This document shows, one piece after another, positions 48,507 through 63,100 of a stretch of 64,000 nt of DNA. The first letter of the stretch is position 1; the number at the start of each line of letters is the position of its first letter. Origin of the DNA: Pterobdella sp. o SKG-2022 (lineage: Eukaryota; Annelida; Clitellata; Hirudinida; Piscicolidae); NCBI GenBank assembly GCA_964035795.1, contig OZ038320.1, forward strand, positions 17,440,589-17,504,588, given 5' to 3'. The notes beneath the pieces were generated by a model, which worked only from the letters and a program-made list of their open reading frames with translations, had not been told where the DNA came from and did not search any database. The translations under genes and the position numbers were made by a program.

Positions 48507-51500
48507 TTAGCTGGCTGAATCAGTTTTCTCGGGATTAGAATTATTTTGTTTGCTTGGTGTGTTAGAGGAATGATTATTCAAAAATAATTGACTGTTAGAG
48601 GGCATGCTGGCTGAATTGGTGACATTAGGAGTTATGGCGGGAGGAAATAAAGGGGGGTGGAAATTCCGACAGTTGCTTCCGAATTTGCACGTTCCAGATA
48701 GAAAATGAGTGCAGAGTGGCTTGTTGCCTAGAAAATTAAAGTTGATTGTATAAGAAAAATCCTTATATAATTAAAGTTTTTAAGCATTATGAGTAATCAA
48801 ATTTACGTAGAAAAAATTTTTTTTATTTGTATGAGAGTTTAATGAAATTTTCTATAATTTATCATCCTTATCGTTTTAAGTCCGTTTATATGCTAGCATG
48901 GAAAAGTATTCTACAGTTTATTAATTAAATGATGAAGTCTAAAAAAAATTATTGATAATTAGGATTTTCTGGTTTGAAAAAGCACATAAATGCTTTATAC
49001 TTTAGAATCTCTCAACAAATACATTAATTCAAAACAAGAATTGAATTCAATTCTGGTAAAAAAAAATGATTAAAAATTTGATGAAGTTCGACTATTATAT
49101 ATTTATTATTATACTATTATATATTTGGATATTTTAAACCTGTTATTAATTTGAAAGGTTTAATGAATAAATGAACCAGGATTGAAGATGGGGGGAGGCA
49201 GGAGGAATGGAGAAGGGAAGATTGGAGGCATCCTTAAAGGTGGCCTTGCTGAGTCCTGCCATTGGTGGGTGTGAATCACTTTTATTACAATATTACATAA
49301 ATTCCATCATACATAAGTACAACAAAATATTTTCATACATTCACAATATTGCAGAAAGGTTTCAAACGGAAAATAATGTGAAAATTTAATTTAAATCTAA
49401 TTCTAAAGTTGTATAGTTGCAAGTTTTAAAAACATTTAGTCAAACCTTCATGCTTTTTATTACCCGTACAACTTTATCACGTACTTGATAGTAACGATAA
49501 GCTTTGTGAATTTTAAAAGAAAACTTTTTATATCTCCATTAACCTTACATTTATTGACATTTGACTATAAAAAGTTCAACATCCATTATTTACTTTTTGA
49601 AAATTGTTATTACATTTTATTTAAAAGTGGAACATGAGAAATCTATTAACACTTTGAAACATTTTAATAGGTTTTTTACACATGCTAACTTTATTTTCAA
49701 ATTACCTATTTTTGCAACTGTTTCAAAACACAGAATCTATCAAAAAACTAATCAAAACATCAACTGACCATCATGACTGGCATCATGGGAAAGATAGGAG
49801 ACCATGCGGTGTTCAAGGAAGGAGACGACGGTAATGACGTAGCAGAAGTTGAAGATGAGGGTGGTATGCATACGTTATCCGTGGGCGCATTTTGCAAATC
49901 TACGGTAGGTGTTGCGTTTACTTGAGAAGTTTCATTTGAAGTGTCGTTTGGAATTGTGGGGACAGTGGACATAGTTGTAGACGCAGGGCTTGTAATTGAG
50001 TTACTAGTTGTATTTTTAACACTATTGCTGCTAGTGTGTTCATATAGAACTTCGCTGTTTATGCCAGTGATCTTTGAAAGATTTTGTTGAATAAAAAATA
50101 AACAAAGTGTCCTAACAAGGTGAAATTAGTTATTATTTTCACAATGCGCCTTTTAATAATCTTACATCAGAAAGAGGGATAATTTTGGGTTCCGTGATGG
50201 CTTGAAACTCAGGATCCGCTTCTTCAGGAAAGTCTGGTACCCTGAGATATCACAACATTGATTTGAGTTTAAGTCGTTTATAATAGCTTGAAAAAATGAA
50301 TGATTAGATATTAATTTTCGAAGCCTATATCCTAAAATAAAACTTCAAACTTAAGAAACATTATTAATCTTATTAGATTATACTGCTGTACATGTCCCAG
50401 TATGTGGGGTTAACAACAGTCAGATGACTATGATGGAGTAATTTATAAAAAAAGAATATTTATTTGAAAAAAATTTATATAGATTGCCAGCCCAAGCTAA
50501 CATCCAACTTAAAATTATCGGTTTCAAGATCTGCCGTTCCCACACTTGGGCTTTTTGTCTTGCCATTGTCAAAAGAAGTATCATCCGCCAAGCCGAAAGA
50601 CAGCGCTACCAGAACATCAGTTTGTCGATACCTGCTACCAGAGTCTACTGTTATTCAGATTACAAAAGAAAAGCAGCTTCAATTTGGAAACACTATCTTC
50701 AGTGCAGTTTAACTTCATGCACAGAACTAAAAAAGACGTTATAAAAACTTCTTAAGATGATAACTTTAGAGCTGATATAAAATTGACCACTAACATATCT
50801 TTACTGAAGTAGATAACTTGGAGTACGTTTTGTTCTCGGGCCAGTTGTATCTTCTTCTCGACACTTTGGCACCCCCATTCCACCAACTGCTGCACATTTG
50901 ATATGTGCATAGGTCGACGCCACTAGGAGGTATTTTGGTAAGAAATACTTTGGTCATTTTTATACAATACTTTTACATGCATTTCAATTATTAATTGGAA
51001 AGATTGATAAATTAACAAAATTACAAGACAGTTAACTCATAGCTCAGTATTTCTATATAAAAAAGCGACTCCCTTATAAAATACACAATGAGTTTGAATG
51101 AAAGATTTTGAGATAATTAACCATAGAGTGCCTAACATTTTGCTTATCGACTACAGCTGTGTCACCGAAGAGCTGCTTACGGTTGTTCTGAAACATTTGA
51201 TATTCCATCTCTATTTCATGTCTTCTCACCTCCACAAAGTCCATCAGCTTATTCACATTTACTGTATCAATACAATTTATTTTGTATTACTTACTATTAA
51301 TACCATCATGTGAAACGTTAAACGCTATGATAGTAATGACTATTATTTTACTTGAAATATATATATATATAATTTGGCACTATGGTGCCATGTGACAGTT
51401 GAAGTTATAAAGAAACTATGCAAACCTCTTTCACTTTCATCAACAACAAAGTAGAAGTAACTGCACAACTCATCAGCAAACCTTACTTCCTTCCTCACCT

Positions 51501-53611
51501 TCTTCTCAGATGGACCTTGGGTCAATTGCCATTAATGTAAAATCATGGTTATATCGTATACAGGATTGTTGAATATGCCAAAAATTACGAATTTTTGAAG
51601 TTTTCTAAACTTTAATATGTAGTTTCAAAATACTATTAGGATATATATGCATAGTGAAACCTCAAAAGTTATGCTTGAACTTCTCAATTTTAAACATTGA
51701 AATTGAAATAGAATATTCAGGTGAAACCTGTAGTTTTAGATTGTTCTTTTTTCTCACTTGAACATTCTTCTGCTGACACTAACTTCCCATCAACAACCTT
51801 CAAATCATTTCATTTTCAATGAAATAATTCAAATCATAATTGAACACAATACATAACAGCTTAATCCTTATTCAAAATCAAATAGAACTACACAATCAGC
51901 TAGTAAATACAAACTCACAAAATAATCATTTTTATTATTTTCATTGTTTTTATAACTGCTATCGACTGTATTTTTAAAAATGGATTTTTGATTGTGAGAT
52001 CTTTTTCGGGGTTTTTGTGCAACTACATTGACTGAAGATGTTAATGCATCCATGAAGCCTTTAGTCTCTGTTTATATGGCAATAATAATAATCAAATTTT
52101 AAAAAATCAGTTTTACTTTATATAACAGCATCATAACAAAAATGAAATCATAGAGTTAGAAAAAAAATTTACTAAGTGAACTTCAGTGTGCTCTAAACTA
52201 TTAAATGTAAATTTTCCATTAGTTGGTGCATCTGATACAGGTCTCAATTGTCAGATATAAATTTATTTTGAAATGATATAGCATAAACGAGACTGCTAAA
52301 ATATATTTAGAAAAATTGTGTTAACAAGTTTGGTATCCAAAATAATCATAAAATATATCTATTAGTTTTATATCTTGATTTAATATAGTTGAATATTATA
52401 TAAAAACTTTTTAATAGATTTTTTAAACAATATTTTAAACAACTAGAGCTAAACCTAACCTTTATGATTAGATTGTTTGGGAGGGGTTGGCACTGAATGA
52501 TGTGTTTTGTTATGTGTTGGACTATCATATGAACTACTTTTATGGGCATAAACGCTATTCGTTTGGTTGCTATTATCACTTGTATTTGTCAATTTGTGTG
52601 TCTTGTTTGCATTATTACTTGCATGTTGAATTTTATTCTTTTTGATGTCTGTAAAAATGAATGAATAAATTTATAAATTTATGTTTTTTCAACAGTTTCA
52701 ATAAAGATTTTATAAATACCTTTACCCTTGTTAGAAACTTTCAACATCCATTTGTCAATAATCTCTTTTGCAAGTGAACTAATATCTTTAATAAGATAAA
52801 AATTGACAATATTAAAAACATCACCAAAATATTATTAAAAAAGCAGGTTGTCTTTGAAATATTAGAAAGATTAAAACTGACCCGAATAATGTGATTTAAT
52901 GAAGTGTTTGATTATCTTTGCTGCAGAGTTTGTCTTGAGCATTTCGACACTCACAGGGAGTATGAGATATAGTTGCAATAAATCAACTATTTTATTCTTT
53001 ATTTCATTGATTTTTTCTAAACAGTTTTCAGCATTAGGTTTTGAGATTTCTTTACTAATTACATCCTTTTGCAATTTATCTTTCGAGATTTCAATGTTAT
53101 TTGCATCAGCATTGTGATGAGATTGTGATGTATTTAAATTATGTAATTGTAACTTTAACTCTGACAAATAAATAAAGCATTTATCCCAGCCATCATCGTC
53201 TTCTATAAACCTATTTAATAAGTATTGTTTCAAAAAAATGCTTATTGAAAAAGTTGAAATATTTTTTTTACCCATTGAGAGAATCAGTATTTTCATTAAC
53301 AAGAAGATGCTTCACCAAATTTTCAATTTCATTTTTTTCACTTGAAAATCAAATAAATCAATATAGCAAAAAAATGTATATATTATTGTTATACTAATTA
53401 TTTTTAGAAAAATGGGTAATTACCTTTCTTCTTTTTTAATTAATCCATTGCAAGGCTTCTGATCCTTGTTGTGGTAAATGGAGTTACCTTGCTGTGGCAA
53501 TTTCGAAAAAGACTTCTCATCTAATGAGACATTTGACTCCTTATTGTTAATAACAATTTTGCTTTCTTGAGAATCTACTTCCAAATGTTCTTGTTCATGA
53601 CTTGAATCCAT
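48507..53611 (-). CDS. PPP1R10: PNUTS (PP1 nuclear targeting subunit)
   Basis: PNUTS anchors protein phosphatase 1 in the nucleus and helps RNA polymerase II slow and terminate. The start is taken at 53611 (MDSSHEQEHLEV). The TFIIS N-terminal-like domain spans about 53302-52735, ending in LPVSVEMLKTNSAAKIIKHF and DISSLAKEIIDKWML. A Ser/Asn/Lys-rich linker follows (52579-51870). The PP1-docking RVxF motif is KEVRF within KKVRKEVRFADE, followed by YFYFVVDESERG at 51525-51420, matching vertebrate PNUTS. Next are a FVEVRRHEIEMEYQ helix (51256-51150), exons at about 50930-50810 and 50240-50165, and a Pro/Ser/Thr-rich part (50090-49770). The end is a CCCH zinc finger (CTHFLSGTCKFGSNCRNFH) at 48727-48660. 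All three family landmarks are in order. Linker exon borders are approximate. Confidence 0.88.
49465..49515. repeat. Degenerate fold-back core in PNUTS intron
   Basis: TATCACGTACTTGATAGTAACGATAAGCTTTGTG combines the ACTTGATA core and the AAGCTTTGTG box of element B. The arms are not clear. Confidence 0.4.
50376..50760 (-). repeat. Dispersed repeat R1, copy 2 (PNUTS intron)
   Basis: On the minus strand it contains GACAATGGCAAGAC, AAGTGTGGGAACGG, TTTTAAGTT and GGCTGGCAATCTATA, closely shared with 58940-59215 and more weakly with 27785-28070. Its end is TACAGCAGTATAATCTAATAAG. It is less AT-rich than the intron around it. The overlapping plus-strand frames at 50464-50755 are incidental. Confidence 0.65.
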
Positions 53612-54139
53612 AATACAGCATTCTTCAAAAATAAATAGATCGTTGAACAAAATCATAAAATTCAAGTTAAAATGATAAAATGTTAAAATAGCAGGTTCAT
53701 TTCAATATGAATATTTTAGAAAAATTATAAATGCACTAACACGAAGATATGAAAAAAATTTGATTAAAAAAATTTTATAAAATATTCAAAATAGAGGTTT
53801 GAAGATAATTTTGGTAAAATGCATCTGACAACCGTCGACCATTGAATCTCGAGTTACTAAAAATGATAATTTGTTAAATTCAAGAAATATCTTTACTTAT
53901 CAAACACTAATCAATTTTTAATAATGTAATATTTTAATCAAACTTCAGAAACAAATTTTGTGCAAAATTTTGTTGCACGCGAACTTCATCTATTTTTTAT
54001 GCCCATCGCTTCATAAATTGCTGAAAAGTTAAAAATTCGAAATGCTAAGGATGCTTGCTTTGTTTTTTATTGTTTTTGATATGGATTATTTAAGAGTATT
54101 TTTGTAGGCTATTTTTAGTAATTATTATTTTAATAAAAG
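53612..54139. promoter_or_regulatory. Divergent upstream region of PNUTS and Ig/FN3 gene
   Basis: 528 bp with no exon. 53820-53860 and 53975-54010 are slightly less AT-rich. No specific element can be named. Confidence 0.35.
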
Positions 54140-57100
54140 ATGATTTTTGTTTTAAAAACGCTGATTTTTATTTTACTGGGTTTGTGTTGTATTTCTTCTT
54201 TTTAATAATGTCAAAATCATCAAACCCTTTTTTATAGAATTGTATACAAAAATATTTAAATAAAATTTTTTTTAGAAAGTTATAAAATTTATTCCTTCCA
54301 TTAACTATCATTATAGGATCAACAGACTTTCATGGAACTGTACTTTGTTTATCAAGAAACAGACTGCTAGAGTTTGATGCTCAACCTAAAGACACTTTAT
54401 TATATCTTGACAATGAAAAGACTGATTCCATAATTTTAAATTGCAAGTTAAATGGTACATTCCAAGAAGTTATTTGGTTTAAGGATAACCTCAAAATTTC
54501 TTACGATGAAAATAGGTATCTTAAATATTAATCATTCAAAAAACTTTTCATAATCTTTATAACCAATTTATTTATTTTGTTTTGAAATATTGGCTTTATG
54601 GACATTGTTTCTAAAATTATTTTAATCAACATAATGTCATTAATTCAGTTTTATTTCAATCACTCCAAAAATTATTTTGATGATTTTTTTGAATTTAAAA
54701 AAAAAAATTTTTTTCAATAAGGAATTTTAAGTTAACCAAATATTATATTCTATTAATGTTTTATAAGAGTTTAAAAAGCTTTAAATTTACTGTTTTTTGA
54801 GCCATGAATGATTTATTAATTTCCTCCCAATTAGAATACTCATGCCAAATGGTAGTTTATGGTTGAGAGGGATAGAAGACAGCAGTTGGTACCATTGTGA
54901 AGTTATTTTGCCTTTTGGAAGGATTGTCAGCAACAGAGCTTATGTGCAATTTTTAAGTAATCTTATTAATGATTCATTAAGAATTAACATTAATGAATGC
55001 ATCAGTCAGCCTGTTTAGCTAAGCTGGTAGAGCAATTACTGGGTTAGATCCCATGTGAGCTGACAATTAACACCTGTTAAACAGTGCTACATTAAATTTG
55101 TAGCAAGGGCTTTGGTCTATAGGAAAAAGCGTTTTATAAATACCACATTACATTACATTAGAATGTCTTTAAAGTAATTCAGATTGAGTGAATTAATAAT
55201 TTATCATTAGAAAGCAAAAGATAATGGTTTAAATAAAAAATATTTTACAACCAGATCAACAATCACTCAAACAGATCTTCCTTTTCTGCATGGAGATGAG
55301 GTTTATCACTTGATGTATTTGGGGGACACTCTGATGATCAAGTGTTTCAACAATGAAAAGCAAGGATTTAATAAAAAAAATCAACTGCCTTCATCAAGAA
55401 ACAAGAACACTGCAGGGAGGTTAAAGAACATTTATAAGCCGTTTAAGTGGTTGAAGGGCGATTTAGAGATTGATCTTGATCAAAACTACACTACGTTTCC
55501 TGAGTATGGTATTCTGCAGGTTGGCTTTTAACTTTCGCTCATTGAATCATATATTCTTAATCTTTCTTCCAAATAAAAATATGGAGTTTAGATATTGAAA
55601 TGAATGCATTTGTAGGCCTTTATAGCCCAGCTGGTAGAGCATTAGACTAATTATCTAAAGTTACTGGGTTTGATCCCGTGTGGGCTGACAATTAGCACCT
55701 GTTTCACAGTGTGTTTTCGCTGCATTAAGTTTTTAGCAAGTGCTTTGATTTATAAGGAAAAGTGCTTTATAAATACAGCATTACATTAAATTTGTCTTAG
55801 ATACCAAGGATGCGTTTCAAAGACTTTGGCAACTTCAAATGCAACATGCATGGGGAAGAGGATGTGTTGACGTGGGTGAGCACACACCAAATTACTCAAA
55901 GTGATGATGAAGGTAGTGTTTTTGTTTTGAGTTAAGCCAATCTAATAAATAAAACGTTTACATTTAAGGTTTTGAGTTTCAAAAATTCATTGTTGCTATT
56001 TGAAGCAAAATATAAATAATGTTTATTATGTTTAAACATTACAGATGGTTACACAAATGTTCTTCCGAAGTTTCAAATGGAGCCATCTGATTGGTCCGGG
56101 TTTGAAGAAGAAGAAATCATGCTTTTTTGTGCAGCCAATGGTAGAGACCATAAAAAGAGGAGACCGGAAATAATATGGCTCAAAAATGGGGTCCATTTTT
56201 CTATAGAGTAAGTTATTCATTAGTATAAGAAATGTTTCGAGTTTTATCAAACGTTTATCTATCTAGACTTTGGTACATTTGCAATATCTATATTAAATCT
56301 ACACTTACATTATATATGCAGACAACGTTTTAAGATAAGATCTTAGGTGTCTAACGTACTATATAATTTGTATCCGTTCAAGTCTGTTATTGTTACCGGT
56401 GTTTAAAGATTTTGCATTCAATTCTAGCTTATTTCGTTTTCTATAATTTTTTATGAGGGTTGTGGTTTAAACGAAAATTTTTTAGACTAATTTTTTTTCA
56501 AATATGAAAATTAGTCGAAAAATTTTAACTAATTTATTCAATCACAAATCTTATTTATTTACAGTCTTGCTTTTCAATAAAATTTTTCAATTTTTCACAA
56601 AAAATGTTAAAACACATATCTTCCACAAAGTTATCCTTATTATGTTTTAAACTTCTTCAGTCCTTCCCACTACCCTTCTCTGCGCATAGCGTCTGCAAGA
56701 GTGTCTGACAGTGGCTTGTACACTTGCAGAGCCCACAATGCTAAAAACTTCATAGATTCCACTGTTACTGTCTATGTTCAACGTGAGTGTGTTCTTTTGT
56801 CATGTTTTCAACCGTTAACTCTGAAGATTTTTCATGTTATATATGGTATATACAGCCAAGCCAAAGTTCTTGGGTCAAAAGTCTCAAATAAATTCTCTGG
56901 AGCACTCAGATGTCACCATAAGCTGTATGCAGGAATCACTGTCAGCTTGGCGTGGTGTTGAATGGATGAAAGACGGTGTTGTGGTATCATCTAATTGTGA
57001 AGGATGCGGTAGTTTTAACACTAACTCTTACAAAACTTTTGATAAGAAACTAATTGAGGGAGATGAAAAATATAGAATAGTGAGAAATGGAAAACTGATG

Positions 57101-60100
57101 TTATTGGGAGTGTCAGTAGAAGACCAGGGCTTGTATCAATGTGTGGTCATCTCTCAGGACAGAGAGTGGGTGGCAAGTGCTGTGAGATTGGTAATACAAA
57201 AACCAGCACCCATAATCAGTTAGTTTTTTTCTATTTCATATTAATTTTATTATTTATATTGAAATTTATTATTTCCATTAATTTTCATATTCAAATAGCA
57301 TCCGGGGAGATACAATTGCCTTCTGATATGACTGTTAACACTGTATCTTCTTCATTTATCACCGTTGATTGTGAAGTGCAATCTGATGAAAACTTCTATT
57401 TTATCTTAAAAATCCATCCAGATCCGCAAACCACAAAGTAAGCTTTTATATTGCTTTCAGCCTTGTAATCTTTTATGGCGTTGATGTGTTGAAATAAATG
57501 AATTCTTATCAGGAATCCGAGAAAATCATCAAATATGGCCTTTTTTTCGAATAATATTTTAATTTTTTATTCATGTATTGTTGATAATTTTGTATTATTT
57601 TAACTAAGTCATATATAACTTGCATTATAAGACTGAGATATGACAAAGAATGGTTGTCTGAGGAAAGGGTACGGGTGTTGAAGGTTGGTAGTTTTCCGAC
57701 ATCAGTGAAGTGTTTGAGAGCTTCAGAGTCATACATGTTGGAAGTGAGAAAGTGTGAGACTAACTCTGATAAATGCACTCCTCCCCTCAAGAGACAGTTC
57801 ACCATGCCTCATGCAGGTTCAACTACTTTACTTCTATGATCACTTTCATGTGCCTTTGCATGCCATTTCAGTCTCACTTAATTTGTATTTTATAAATGAT
57901 TTATCATAGGTTAATTTTTAAATTATTCTAATTCTAACTTCTTTGGTTGTATAATAATTATATAATTAATTTTGTTTCAACTAAAATTAATTTTGTGGAA
58001 TAAATGGCAGATAAGAAGTTGTTAGTTCGGAATCTCCAATCTTCTTTAGTAGCACCTCACAACATTGTGTTGACGTGGTTGCCACCAAAACAACACCACC
58101 AAGAAGAATACACTGTCACTTATTACAACAATGCTGAGCCTTCAAAAAAGTTCTATATCGAAACACTGCCATCTGCAACATATTCTCCTAATTCTCTTGT
58201 ATCAGTCCTCATTTCAAACATTTTATCTGGTAACTATACATTTGAGGTGTCTGTATTGAGCAATGGTGCTTGTACAAACACACTTAGTGCTTTTGCTTCT
58301 ACTTCATTACCTACTGCGTTACCAGGTTAGCCATTGTAGTCAGCTTTTGATTGCTTTTAACTAGCATATTAATTTGTACTGAACTTTTGGTAACCTTGGA
58401 AGTTAATAATCATAGAGTACTATAGCTATTATATTTATCAGTTATTTTAGATTTTGAGAATCTTTTAATGAATTGCAAGCCAATACAATATTCTCAAATT
58501 TTTTATGTTAACTCAGAGAAACACAAGCCTCCAATCGATGTTAAACTGCATCTCGAAAATAAGAATGTATGTTTTACCATTATGAATTTTTCAATTGGCT
58601 CAATCAAGTTATTTGCTTTTAAATATTTTATCGGTTATACCCAAAAAGGTTGAAAGAATTATGATTTTTCAATAACTTTTTCATTCCTGAAATTTTTTAG
58701 CATGAAAATATTGCTTTGGAAAGTACACTTATGTTGATGTTTAATACTGTAAGAAACGTGTCGTAAGGCCTAAAACTCATAAGTGGGCCTAACGAAACTC
58801 TTTATAGAATTATTATAAATTTCTGTTTTTTTTTCAATTTGTTTCTTTCATGGTGAGTATCACCAGTTTTCATCAACTTTATAAGATCAAATAGTTTTTT
58901 GTAACCTGAATCTGGATATTGAACAGCACCAAATTAGCGCTTATAATTAAAGGTCGTTTGTTTATCATAATCTGCATAACAGTAAACTTTGTTACACGTA
59001 TTGCCAAACTGGTATTTCGATATCGTTGTTTTTCGGTTTATCCGATTATCCTAATTGACAATGGCAAAGCAAACTGTTCAAGTGTGGGAACGGTGGGTCT
59101 TGAATTCGATAGTTTTAAGTTTAGGCTGACAGTCTATAAAAACTTTTCCCAAATCAAAGAGGTAATTTTATAAACAAAGATATATGTAGTAAGAATATCC
59201 TAGGCTGACTGTTGCCACTACAAGTTACTGTAACATGTACAGTTATATATTTTAATATATGTATATTTTTCAGACCATTTCAGTTCAATGGAGCAAGGAT
59301 GATTCGGACCAACTTGAAGCTTTTATTCTAGGTGTGTTTGAGATTTTTATTCACTTGAATTTGAGAAAGAAAACTTTTTTTTCAATTCTTTTCAACTTTA
59401 CCGTCTTCAATGAAATTTTGTTATGCTAATATGTTATGTTAATTTACCTGATGATTAAATTTAGTAGATAATGAAAACCGACATGGGTTTCGGATAAAGA
59501 ACTGGAAACCTCTCTCAATCTTCTCTTTCCATCTGCTCATCCCAGTGCTCTTCGTGCCTTCAGACAGAGGCCTAACGCACTAAATCCTTCTACCCGTGAT
59601 TGGCTTATCCAAGTTCCAAGCACTGTTTTTCCCACTCTGATCAAGTCCAAGAATATTCATCTCCCTTTTGGTAGATTTCCTTTCCACTCCCGTATTCACC
59701 CTACCAGATGTCTGAATTGCCAGACTTATGGCCATAATATAGCTAAATGCCACAACCCTAGAGTATGTGAGCATTGTGGCAAAGACCATCCGTCTGACAA
59801 CTGTTCTAGATCTTCTCCTCCCTTCTGTGTTCCTTGTTTTAGATCAAATCGTCCTTGCCATGACCATGTCACCACATCCTCTTCTTGTCCGGTGTATAAG
59901 CAACAAGTGCGACTTAAGATGGGGCGTACGGCCTGACAATGAAGGCCTGCCTTACTCATGCACCCTCAAAATCCATCTCCTTTTGTGAAGTTTGGCCTTC
60001 TCAATCCCCGTTCCACTCGCAACAAATCCACTCTTATCCTGGACGCGATCTCCACTCACTGTTTCGATATCCTTGCACTGACTGAAACGTGGATCCCGGA

Positions 60101-63100
60101 AGATGCTGACAATGTCACAAAATACGACATTGTTCTCCCAGGTTACCATGTTCTACATTCTCATCGTTCTAGTGGAAAGCACGGTGGTGGTATTTCTTTG
60201 ATTTCCTCCAACTCCGTTAAACTGACACTTGTAAAATCTGAAATACACTCTTCCTTTGAAGCATTAACTGCCCAAGCCTCTTTCCTAACACGTTCCTTAA
60301 CCATTTCTGTTATTTACCGCCCTCCTAACTCAAGTAATTTTATTCGTGAACTCACAGCTCATCTTTATTTTCTTTCTTCGATATTCAATCATTTCATAAT
60401 GGCTGGAGATTTTAATACCCCTAATTGTCATCATCTTGATAATCCCCTTAATATTCTTTTGTGAGAGCACGGTTTGACGCAGCATATTAACCTTCCAACT
60501 CACAGGCTTGGCAATACTCTCGATCTTGTTATCACACCGGCTTCTCTCTCTCATCTTATTTCTGACCCTGTCAGCGAAATTTTTGAATCTGATCATTTCC
60601 TTATTTCGTGCCGTCTTAACCTCGTACGGCCCCACCTTTCACCTCATCGTGTCACTTCTCGGTCTTTCAGAAATCTCAACTTGGCCGTCTTTGGAAAGGA
60701 TGTCAATTTTATAACCGATTTACTTATTAATTCTCCAATCTCTAAGGTTGATGACTTTGTTAGTTCCATGGACAAATTGTTTCTTTCGCTGATGGATTCT
60801 CATGCTCCTTTACGCAGTCATACTTTTCGCCCCAGCTTGCATTCACACTTTCATCTGTCTGAAAATGCTCTCTCTGCCAAACGCCGAAGAAGGAAAATCG
60901 AGAGACAAATATCCAGTCTCCGAAAGCTTTGTGTGCAAGTCCCTGATGATCTTTTACAGGAATTCCGTATTTCACGTAAACTCGCCCGCACCGCCATTAA
61001 CAAGTCACGTGCTGATTATCTTAATCTATCGCTATCTTCAGCGACACCTAACTCCAAAGCCTTCTGGAAAACGGCGAACTCCATACTTCACAGGTCTCCT
61101 CCACTTCCTCCCCGGACTCCTGCGGAATATGATCTTTTTGTTGAAAACTTTAGCACTTTTTTCAAGACTAAGATTGAGTTGATTCATAGCTCGTTACCGA
61201 TCACTAATCTTCCCCGTCAGCCCTCCTTAACTGACAGTGATCAATCAAATCTCTCATTTTTCTCACTTCCTAGTGTTGACGAAATCATCAAATTGATCAA
61301 TTCTCTCCTAAATAAATCCTCACCTTTAGATATAATCCCTGTTTTCCTGCTGAAGCAGTTTTCTGGCATCTTCGCCTCCATTATATGCAAACTTTCGGCT
61401 CTTTCCTTTTCACAGGGTATTTTTCCAACTTCATTCAAAACGGCGCGGGTAACCCCTTTACTGAAAAAATATAACCTAGACCCCATGCAACCATCCAATT
61501 ATCGTCCAATTTCAAACCTCAGCACCATCTCAAAGATCTTAGAAAGGGTTGTTCTCAAGAGATTATCCTCTCATGTTTCTGTACTGCGTAACTTCAACCT
61601 TTTCCAGTCGGCGTATCGCTCACATCACTCAACGGAAACTGCGCTTTTGTACATCACTGACAGCCTCCGCAATATCTGTGCTACCGGGTCTGCGGCCGTC
61701 TTAGTGTCTTTAGATATTTCAGCAGCTTTTGACACCATTAATCATCCATATATGCTGCATATCCTTGAAGACTACTTTCACATTTCTGACATTGCTTTAT
61801 CCTGGTTTCAGTCCTATCTTTCCGAACGCTAGCAATTTGTTAAGATAAGCTGCTCTTCTTCTACCCCTGTCTCCCTTCGTTTTGGTGTTCCTCAAGGTTC
61901 TGTTCTTGGGCCCATACTCTTTTCTCTTTATACTTCTCCTATTGGCGAGATCATACAGAAGCACGACGTCCTATATCATCAGTTTGCTGATGATATTACC
62001 CTCTTTACAGGCGCCTCTTACCTTGATCCTCATCCCAGCCTCACTAAGATATCTGAATGCATCACTGAGCTCAATCTTTGGTTTTCTAACAATCACCTCA
62101 TGTTGAATCCTAACAAAAGCGAATTGATGTTTGTCGGCAGTCCCATACTCCTTTCCAAATCCAATCTTCCCACTGAAGTAATCTTTGACGGCACTACTCT
62201 TTCCGTAACGTCCAAACTGAAGATACTAGGTGTAACTCTTGATTCTAGACTCAACTTTACACACTTTGTCTCTCAGATCATACAATCATCCAACTTTCAT
62301 CTCCATGCGATCAGACAGGCACGCAAGTTCCTACCCTTTGACACTGCCGTTGCTCTGATCATCTCTTTAGTTCTTTCAAGGATTGATTACTGTAACTCTC
62401 TTCTTTGTCGACTCCCGAACTGTCTTATTTCTAAGTTGCAATCTCTCCAAAATCGCGCTGCTAAAACCGCTCTTCAAGCCGACTACTATTCTTCATCTCA
62501 CACTTGTCTCGATCGCCTTCATTGGCTGCCGGTCGTAGTAAGAGCCCAGTTCAAGTTGCTATGGCTCACGGCTAACATCTTATATTTTAATCAGCCGGCT
62601 TATTTATATGACCGTCTTTCCATTAGACAGACTTCTGAGTCTCTCAGGTCTTCCAACTCTGGTTTATGCCTACATCAGCCTGTCTCTTCTAAACCTTTCT
62701 TACATCGCTCCTTCTCGTATATCGCCCCTCACTTATGGAACTCTCTTCCACTTAATGTCCGTCTTTCACCTTCTCTTAAAATTTTTCGCAAGCGTTTAAA
62801 AACGCATCTTTATAGCCAAATTTCTTTCTCAGCCCTTCTGATTAGAACAGCGCCTCTGCAGCAAACCTAGTTTGCAAACTGTGCGCCCTACAAATAATAA
62901 ATAAAAAAAAAAAAAAAAACATAGATTCTAGTATATTTAGAAGTGAAATTTTTTTGGTTCATAGTGTTTAATAAATAAAATATCTAATTGGATTTTTTTT
63001 ATTCAAGTTTTTGAAGCTAATAAATTAAAATGATATATTAAAGTTATTAAAGCACTTTTGTATAATCACATGTCTACTACCACGCTACTGTTGTGTTAGT

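Larger units (their letters stand above)
59480..62925 (+). mobile_element. Nearly intact non-LTR retrotransposon (LINE)
   Basis: 5'-truncated in ORF1, then a full ORF2, and a poly(A) run at about 62907-62921 after an AATAAATAAA-type end (near 62896-62908). The block is visibly richer in G+C than the receptor introns around it, as expected for a recent insertion. It is in sense orientation with the receptor gene. I found no convincing target-site duplication. Confidence 0.9.

Noticed and set aside
50464..50755. Overlapping plus-strand ORFs in the PNUTS intron
   Set aside because: They fall in dispersed repeat R1, whose other copies do not keep the frames.
59460..62940. Target-site duplication for the LINE
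   Set aside because: Only weak similarity (TTTAGTAGATA near the 5' end, TCTAGTATATTTAG after the poly(A)); not good enough to claim.
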